From the NCBI RefSeq assembly GCF_042680605.1, contig NZ_JBHUEE010000001.1, positions 186,001 through 250,000 on the forward strand: 64,000 nt of DNA, written 5' to 3'. A program made the position numbers and the translations under genes. Source of the DNA: Allobogoriella deserti (GTDB taxonomy: Bacteria > Actinomycetota > Actinomycetes > Actinomycetales > Actinomycetaceae). A model generated the notes under the pieces. That model saw nothing but the letters and a program-made list of their open reading frames with translations. It had not been told where the DNA came from and searched no databases. Below, piece after piece: positions 59,694-64,000 of the stretch. The first letter of the stretch is position 1, and each line of letters opens with the position of its first letter.

Positions 59694-61198
59694 ACACCCC
59701 CTTCGACGGCAAGCAGATCTGGTTCCTGACCGGGTCACAGGACCTCTACGGCGAGGACACCCTCCGGCAGGTCGCCGAGCAGTCCCAGCAGGTCGTGGCG
59801 GCGCTGAACGAGGCCGCCGAGATCCCCGTCCCGATCGAGTGGAAGCCGGTCCTGAAGGACCGTGACGCCATCCGCCGGGCCGCCCTGGACGCCAACTCCG
59901 ACCCGAACTGCCTGGGCGTCGTCGTGTGGATGCACACCTTCTCGCCGGCGAAGATGTGGATCCTCGGCCTGGACGCGCTCGCCAAGCCGATGCTGCACCT
60001 GCACACGCAGGCCAATGTCGAGCTGCCCTGGGCGGACATCGACATGGACTTCATGAACCTCAACCAGGCGGCCCACGGCGACCGCGAGTTCGCCTACCTC
60101 GCCACCCGCATGGCCACGCCCCGCAAGACGGTGGTCGGCCACGCCACGCACCCGGCCGTGCGCGCCAAGGTCGGCACCTGGGCCCGCGCCGCCGCCGGCC
60201 GGGACGCGCTGACCAACCTGCGGCTCGCCCGGTTCGGCGACAACATGCGCGGCGTCGCCGTCACCGAGGGCGACAAGACCGAGGCGGAGATCCGGCTCGG
60301 CACGTCGGTGAACACCTGGGGCGTGAACGACCTCGTCGAGCGGGTCGAGGCGGTCCCGCAGGCCGACGTCGACGCGCTGCTGGCCGAGTACGACGAGACC
60401 TACGACGTCGCCCCGGAGCTGCGCGCCGGTGGCGAGCGGCGCGAGTCGCTGGCCTACGGCGCCCGACTCGAGGCGGGCATGCGCTCGTTCCTGGAGGAGG
60501 GATCCTTCGGCGCCTTCACCACGAACTTCGAGGACCTCGGCGGCCTGCGCCAGCTGCCCGGCCTTCCCGTCCAGCGGCTCATGGCCGCCGGCTACGGTTT
60601 CGGTGCCGAGGGTGACTGGAAGACGGCGATCCTCGTCCGCGCCGCCAAGGTCATGGGACACGGGCTGCCCGGCGGGGCCTCCCTCATGGAGGACTACACC
60701 TACGAGCTCACCGAAGGGAAGGAGAAGATCCTCGGCGCCCACATGCTCGAGATCTGCCCGACCCTGACCGCCTCCACGCCCCGGCTCGAGATCCACCCGC
60801 TCGGCATCGGCAACCGGGAGGACCCGGTGCGCCTGGTCTTCGACACCGATCCTGGCGAGGGCATCGTCGTCGCCCTGTCCGACCTGCGTGAACGGTTCCG
60901 GCTCACCGCCAACGTCGTCGACATCGTCCCGCCCGACGCCGAGCTACCGAACCTGCCGGTGGCGCGCGCGGTCTGGCAGCCGCGGCCGGACTTCGCGACC
61001 TCCGCCGAGTGCTGGCTGACCGCCGGCGGCGCGCACCACACCGTGCTCTCGACCGCGGTGGGCCGGGAGGCCTTCGAGGACCTCGCGGACATGGTGGGCC
61101 TCGAGCTCGCCACCATCGACGCCGGCACCACCACCCGCTCCTTCGCCCAGGAACTGCGGTGGAACGCGGCGTACCACCGACTCGCCCAGGGGCTCTGA
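59690..61198 (+). CDS. araA: L-arabinose isomerase
   Basis: A 502-residue enzyme that converts L-arabinose to L-ribulose, the first intracellular step. The N-terminal IWFLTGSQDLYGEDTL and the metal-ligand region with SFGAFTTNFEDLGGL and MEDYTYEL are characteristic, as is the length. The ATG overlaps the araD stop by four bases. A perfect hairpin TTCCCGGG-CATA-CCCGGGAA (61213-61232) follows the stop and may end or attenuate the transcript before the transport genes. Confidence 0.96.
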   Translation: MNTPFDGKQIWFLTGSQDLYGEDTLRQVAEQSQQVVAALNEAAEIPVPIEWKPVLKDRDAIRRAALDANSDPNCLGVVVWMHTFSPAKMWILGLDALAKPMLHLHTQANVELPWADIDMDFMNLNQAAHGDREFAYLATRMATPRKTVVGHATHPAVRAKVGTWARAAAGRDALTNLRLARFGDNMRGVAVTEGDKTEAEIRLGTSVNTWGVNDLVERVEAVPQADVDALLAEYDETYDVAPELRAGGERRESLAYGARLEAGMRSFLEEGSFGAFTTNFEDLGGLRQLPGLPVQRLMAAGYGFGAEGDWKTAILVRAAKVMGHGLPGGASLMEDYTYELTEGKEKILGAHMLEICPTLTASTPRLEIHPLGIGNREDPVRLVFDTDPGEGIVVALSDLRERFRLTANVVDIVPPDAELPNLPVARAVWQPRPDFATSAECWLTAGGAHHTVLSTAVGREAFEDLADMVGLELATIDAGTTTRSFAQELRWNAAYHRLAQGL

Positions 61199-61212
61199 CG
61201 TCCCCCGGCGAC

Positions 61213-61232
61213 TTCCCGGGCATACCCGGGAA
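61213..61232. terminator. Short hairpin after araA
   Basis: The arms TTCCCGGG and CCCGGGAA pair perfectly around CATA, 14 bases after the araA stop. No T-run follows. It may lower read-through into the transport genes or protect the mRNA. Confidence 0.4.
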
Positions 61233-61342
61233 CCACACCGACCACCCCGCCCGACCGGGAGGGGCCGGCCCGGCCGGCCGCCGTCGTCACCCACATCCGG
61301 GCGCCGACGGCGCGGCCGGGTGAACTCCGAGGAGGACACACC

Positions 61343-62500
61343 ATGCGAAGCACCAGGATTGCGGCCATCGGCGCCGGGTTCACCCTCGCACTGACCCTCA
61401 CCGCCTGCGCCGGAGAAGGCGCCGGCAGCGGGGGCGGCGGTGACGACGGTGGCGAGGGCGCCGGCGAGGACGCGACCGTCGGCGTGGCCATGCCCACCCA
61501 GACCTACGAGCGCTGGGTCGCCGACGGCAACAACGTCCGCGAAGGACTGGAGGAGGCCGGCTACAACGTCGATCTCCAGTTCGCGAACGACGACATCCCC
61601 ACCCAGTCCCAGCAGATCGACCAGATGATCACCCAGGGCGTCGACGTGCTCGTCATCGCCGCCATCGACGGCACGGCGCTGTCGGGACAGCTGCAGGCGG
61701 CGGCCGACGCCGGGATCCCCGTCATCGCCTACGACCGCCTGCTGCGTGACAGCGAGAACGTCGACTTCTACGTCACGTTCGACAACTACCAGGTCGGGGT
61801 CGCCCAGGCGACGTCCCTGCTGCACGGGCTCGGCCTCGTCGACGAGGAGGGCAACGAGGTCGACGACGCGCCGGAGGGCCCGTTCAACGTCGAGCTCTTC
61901 GCCGGCTCGCTCGACGACAACAACGCCCACTACTTCTGGGACGGCGCCATGGACACGCTCCAGCCGTACCTCGAGGACGGCACCCTGGAGGTCCCCTCCG
62001 GGCAGACCAACATCGAGCAGGCCGCCACCCAGCGCTGGGAGCAGGAGACCGCGCAGGAGCGCATGGAGAACCTGCTGACCTCCACCTACAACAGCGGCCA
62101 GGAGCTCGACGGCGTCCTCGCCCCGGCCGACCCGCTCTCCCGCGGCATCATCAACGCCCTGCGCAGCGACGGCCGCGGCCAGACCATCGAGGACGGCCTG
62201 CCCGTCATCACCGGTCAGGACGCCGAGATCGCCTCGATCAAGCTCATCGCCGACGGCGTGCAGTACTCGACGATCTTCAAGGACACCCGCGACCTCGCCG
62301 ACCAGGCCGTCAGCGCCGCGACCGCGTTCCTCGAGGGCAACGAGCCCGAGGCGAACGACACCGAGACGTACGACAACGGCGTCAAGGTCGTGCCGTCGTA
62401 CCTGCTCGAGATCCACACCGTCTACGAGGACAACATCACCGAGACCCTCGTCGACACCGGGTACTACACCGAGGAGCAGGTGGAGTCCGGGCAGCTGTGA
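61343..62500 (+). CDS. chvE: Multiple-monosaccharide ABC transporter substrate-binding lipoprotein (ChvE type)
   Basis: A 385-residue sugar-binding lipoprotein. The signal ends in the lipobox LTAC (FTLALTLTACAGEG) and a Gly/Glu linker follows. The domain (VGVAMPTQTYERWVADGNN, LVIAAIDGTALSGQLQAAAD, IPVIAYDRLLRDSENVDFYV) matches the ChvE/XylF-like group that binds arabinose, xylose, galactose or glucose. Its place after araA makes L-arabinose the likely ligand. GAGGAG lies just upstream of the ATG. Confidence 0.92.
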   Translation: MRSTRIAAIGAGFTLALTLTACAGEGAGSGGGGDDGGEGAGEDATVGVAMPTQTYERWVADGNNVREGLEEAGYNVDLQFANDDIPTQSQQIDQMITQGVDVLVIAAIDGTALSGQLQAAADAGIPVIAYDRLLRDSENVDFYVTFDNYQVGVAQATSLLHGLGLVDEEGNEVDDAPEGPFNVELFAGSLDDNNAHYFWDGAMDTLQPYLEDGTLEVPSGQTNIEQAATQRWEQETAQERMENLLTSTYNSGQELDGVLAPADPLSRGIINALRSDGRGQTIEDGLPVITGQDAEIASIKLIADGVQYSTIFKDTRDLADQAVSAATAFLEGNEPEANDTETYDNGVKVVPSYLLEIHTVYEDNITETLVDTGYYTEEQVESGQL

Positions 62501-62547
62501 CCCGGCTCTGACCATCGGGCCACGGAGCCGGGCCGCGATCCGGTCCC

Positions 62548-62600
62548 GGTCCGCGGGGCGGTGTGGGAGCGCTCACACGCCTCCCGCACCGCCCCGGACC
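62548..62600. repeat. Large intercistronic hairpin between binding protein and ATPase genes
   Basis: The left arm (GGTCC, GGGGCGGTG, GGGAG) and the right arm (CTCCC, CACCGCCCC, GGACC) pair with only small bulges, leaving a ten-base loop CGCTCACACG-like. Such a stem can protect the upstream binding-protein message and reduce expression of the downstream ATPase. Confidence 0.7.
62564..62577. promoter_or_regulatory. LacI/CebR-like operator inside the hairpin
   Basis: TGGGAGCGCTCACA differs at one position from the known CebR-type operator TGGGAGCGCTCCCA, which is bound by LacI-family sugar repressors in actinobacteria. It lies 46 bp before the ATPase start. Its GAGCGCTC core is unlike the GTTAAC site upstream of araB, so a second LacI-type regulator may act here. 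Confidence 0.5.
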
Positions 62601-62622
62601 CGAGCAAGCCATGAGGAGAACC

Positions 62623-64000
62623 ATGAGCGAGAACATCCTCGAGATGCGCGCCATCACCAAGAGATTCCCGGGCGTCACGGCGCTGAAGGACGTCTCGCTG
62701 TCGGTGCGCCGCGGCGAGATCCACGCCATTTGCGGCGAGAACGGTGCGGGGAAGTCGACCCTGATGAAGGTGCTCTCCGGGGTCCACCCGGCCGGCACCT
62801 ACGAAGGCGAGATCCTCTTCGACGGCGAGCCGGTCAGCTTCGCCTCGATCAACGACTCCGAGGCGCGCGGCATCGTCATCATCCACCAGGAGCTGGCGCT
62901 GATCCCGCACCTGTCCATCGCCGAGAACATCTTCCTCGGCAACGAACAGGCCAGGGGTGGCTTCATCAACTGGAACGAGACGAACGCCCGCGCGGCTGAC
63001 CTGTTGGCCCAGGTGGGCCTGGCGGAGAACCCCACCACGCACGTGGGCACCCTCGGCGTCGGCAAGCAGCAGCTGGTCGAGATCGCCAAGGCGCTGTCCA
63101 AGGACGTGCGCCTGCTCATCCTGGACGAGCCCACGGCCGCTCTGAACGACCAGGACTCCGAGCACCTGCTCGGACTCATCCGTCAGCTCCGCGACCGCGG
63201 TGTCACCTGCATCATGATCTCCCACAAGCTCGGGGAGATCGCCGAGATCGCGGACACCACCACCATCATCCGGGACGGCTCGACCATCGAGCAGATCGAC
63301 ATGTCCTCGCCCGACGCGACCACCGCCCGCATCATCCGCGGCATGGTCGGCCGGGACATCGACCACCTCTTCCCCGAGCACACCTCGAAGCCGGGGGAGG
63401 AGGTCTTCCGCATCGAGGACTGGACCGTCATGCACCCGACCCAGCCGGGACGGGTGGTCGTCGACGGCGCCAGCCTGAACGTGCGCGCCGGGGAGATCGT
63501 CGGCATCGCCGGCCTCATGGGCGCTGGACGCACCGAGCTCGCGATGTCCGTCTTCGGTCAGTCCTACGGTCGCGACATCTCTGGGCGGGTCTACCTCCAC
63601 GGCAAGGAGGTCAGAACCCGGACCGTGGCCGAGGCCATCGAGAACGGCATCGCCTACGCCACCGAGGACCGGAAGAAGTACGGCCTCAACCTCATCGAGG
63701 ACATCCGCCGGAACATCGGCTCCGCCGGGCTGAAGAAGCTCTCCCGCGGCGGCTGGGTGGACGGCAACCAGGAGATCGCCGTCGCGCAGCAGTACCGGCA
63801 GGACCTGAACATCAAGGCGCCGTCCGTGATGTCGGTCGTCGGCCAGCTCTCCGGCGGCAACCAGCAGAAGGTCGTCCTAAGCAAGTGGCTGTACACCGAG
63901 CCCGACCTGCTCATCCTCGACGAGCCGACCCGAGGCATCGACGTCGGCGCCAAGTACGAGATCTACACGATCATCAACCGACTGGCGGACGCCGGTAAGG
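62623..64000 (+). CDS. mmsA: Multiple-monosaccharide ABC transporter ATP-binding protein, 3' end missing
   Basis: At least 459 residues of a dual-domain sugar ATPase (MmsA/GguA type); the window ends inside the gene. The first domain has Walker A GENGAGKST, LGVGKQQLVEIAKAL and LILDEPTAALND. The second has GLMGAGRTE, LSGGNQQKV and LILDEPTRGIDVG. GAGGAG stands four bases before ATG 62623; an ATG twelve bases earlier overlaps that site. A matching permease gene (mmsB/gguB) is expected just beyond the window. Confidence 0.93.
   Translation, partial: MSENILEMRAITKRFPGVTALKDVSLSVRRGEIHAICGENGAGKSTLMKVLSGVHPAGTYEGEILFDGEPVSFASINDSEARGIVIIHQELALIPHLSIAENIFLGNEQARGGFINWNETNARAADLLAQVGLAENPTTHVGTLGVGKQQLVEIAKALSKDVRLLILDEPTAALNDQDSEHLLGLIRQLRDRGVTCIMISHKLGEIAEIADTTTIIRDGSTIEQIDMSSPDATTARIIRGMVGRDIDHLFPEHTSKPGEEVFRIEDWTVMHPTQPGRVVVDGASLNVRAGEIVGIAGLMGAGRTELAMSVFGQSYGRDISGRVYLHGKEVRTRTVAEAIENGIAYATEDRKKYGLNLIEDIRRNIGSAGLKKLSRGGWVDGNQEIAVAQQYRQDLNIKAPSVMSVVGQLSGGNQQKVVLSKWLYTEPDLLILDEPTRGIDVGAKYEIYTIINRLADAGK

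Overview
The window is a very GC-rich chromosomal stretch from a high-GC Gram-positive bacterium (Actinomycetes; the gene orders suggest order Micrococcales, which is an inference, and no genus can be named). Supporting signs are the strong G/C preference at third codon positions, frequent GTG starts, ATGA/GTGA stop-start overlaps, TAnnnT -10 boxes lying 6-7 nt before start codons (leaderless transcripts), and the conserved actinobacterial order ftsH-folE-folP-folBK-DUF3180-PH-PH-panC-panD-lysS. No tRNA, rRNA, insertion sequence, prophage or CRISPR array was seen.

Layout. 1-2968: 2-methylcitrate cycle genes prpD (cut by the window edge), prpB, prpC for propionate use. 3069-6580: an ABC exporter with a DesK/DesR-like two-component system, behind a perfect palindrome. 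6855-8049: a secreted trypsin-like protease and a small acidic ORF. 8099-10981: a large FAD/Fe-S D-2-hydroxyacid (probably D-lactate) dehydrogenase. 11052-14857: alpha/beta hydrolase, then metX and a sulfhydrylase for methionine synthesis. 15319-16989: a cell-wall NlpC/P60 hydrolase with a Ser/Gly repeat linker. 17176-22014: ppa, a PBP4-type carboxypeptidase, a DUF2342 zincin, tilS and hpt. 22258-33885: ftsH, the folate genes, membrane PH-domain proteins, a DUF2520-PanC fusion, panD and lysS, with one compositionally odd orphan before lysS.

33872-39931: a DUF4349 lipoprotein, a uridine kinase-like protein, a PPOX-fold protein, the lutABC L-lactate operon and an SMP-30/gluconolactonase. 40465-45955: the glycerol locus (glpK, glpF, glpD) with a divergent SorC-type regulator. 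46063-48822: an amino-acid N-acetyltransferase, a small membrane protein, mutY and an anchored exported protein. 48977-53295: a ribose-type sugar ABC importer with its DeoR regulator, preceded by a clear operator and a TTGACA-N17-TAGCGT promoter. 53310-55913: disA and radA. 56093-64000: an L-arabinose locus (LacI regulator, ribulokinase, araD, araA, chvE-type binding protein, mmsA/gguA ATPase cut by the window edge).

The accessory content is mostly carbon-source capture (propionate, lactate, glycerol, arabinose, an unknown sugar) set among housekeeping blocks. The most unusual signals are a 19-bp repeat family at four intergenic loci, tandem duplications that span the stop codons of three unrelated genes, the DUF2520-PanC fusion, and a hairpin with an embedded LacI/CebR-like operator inside the arabinose transport operon.
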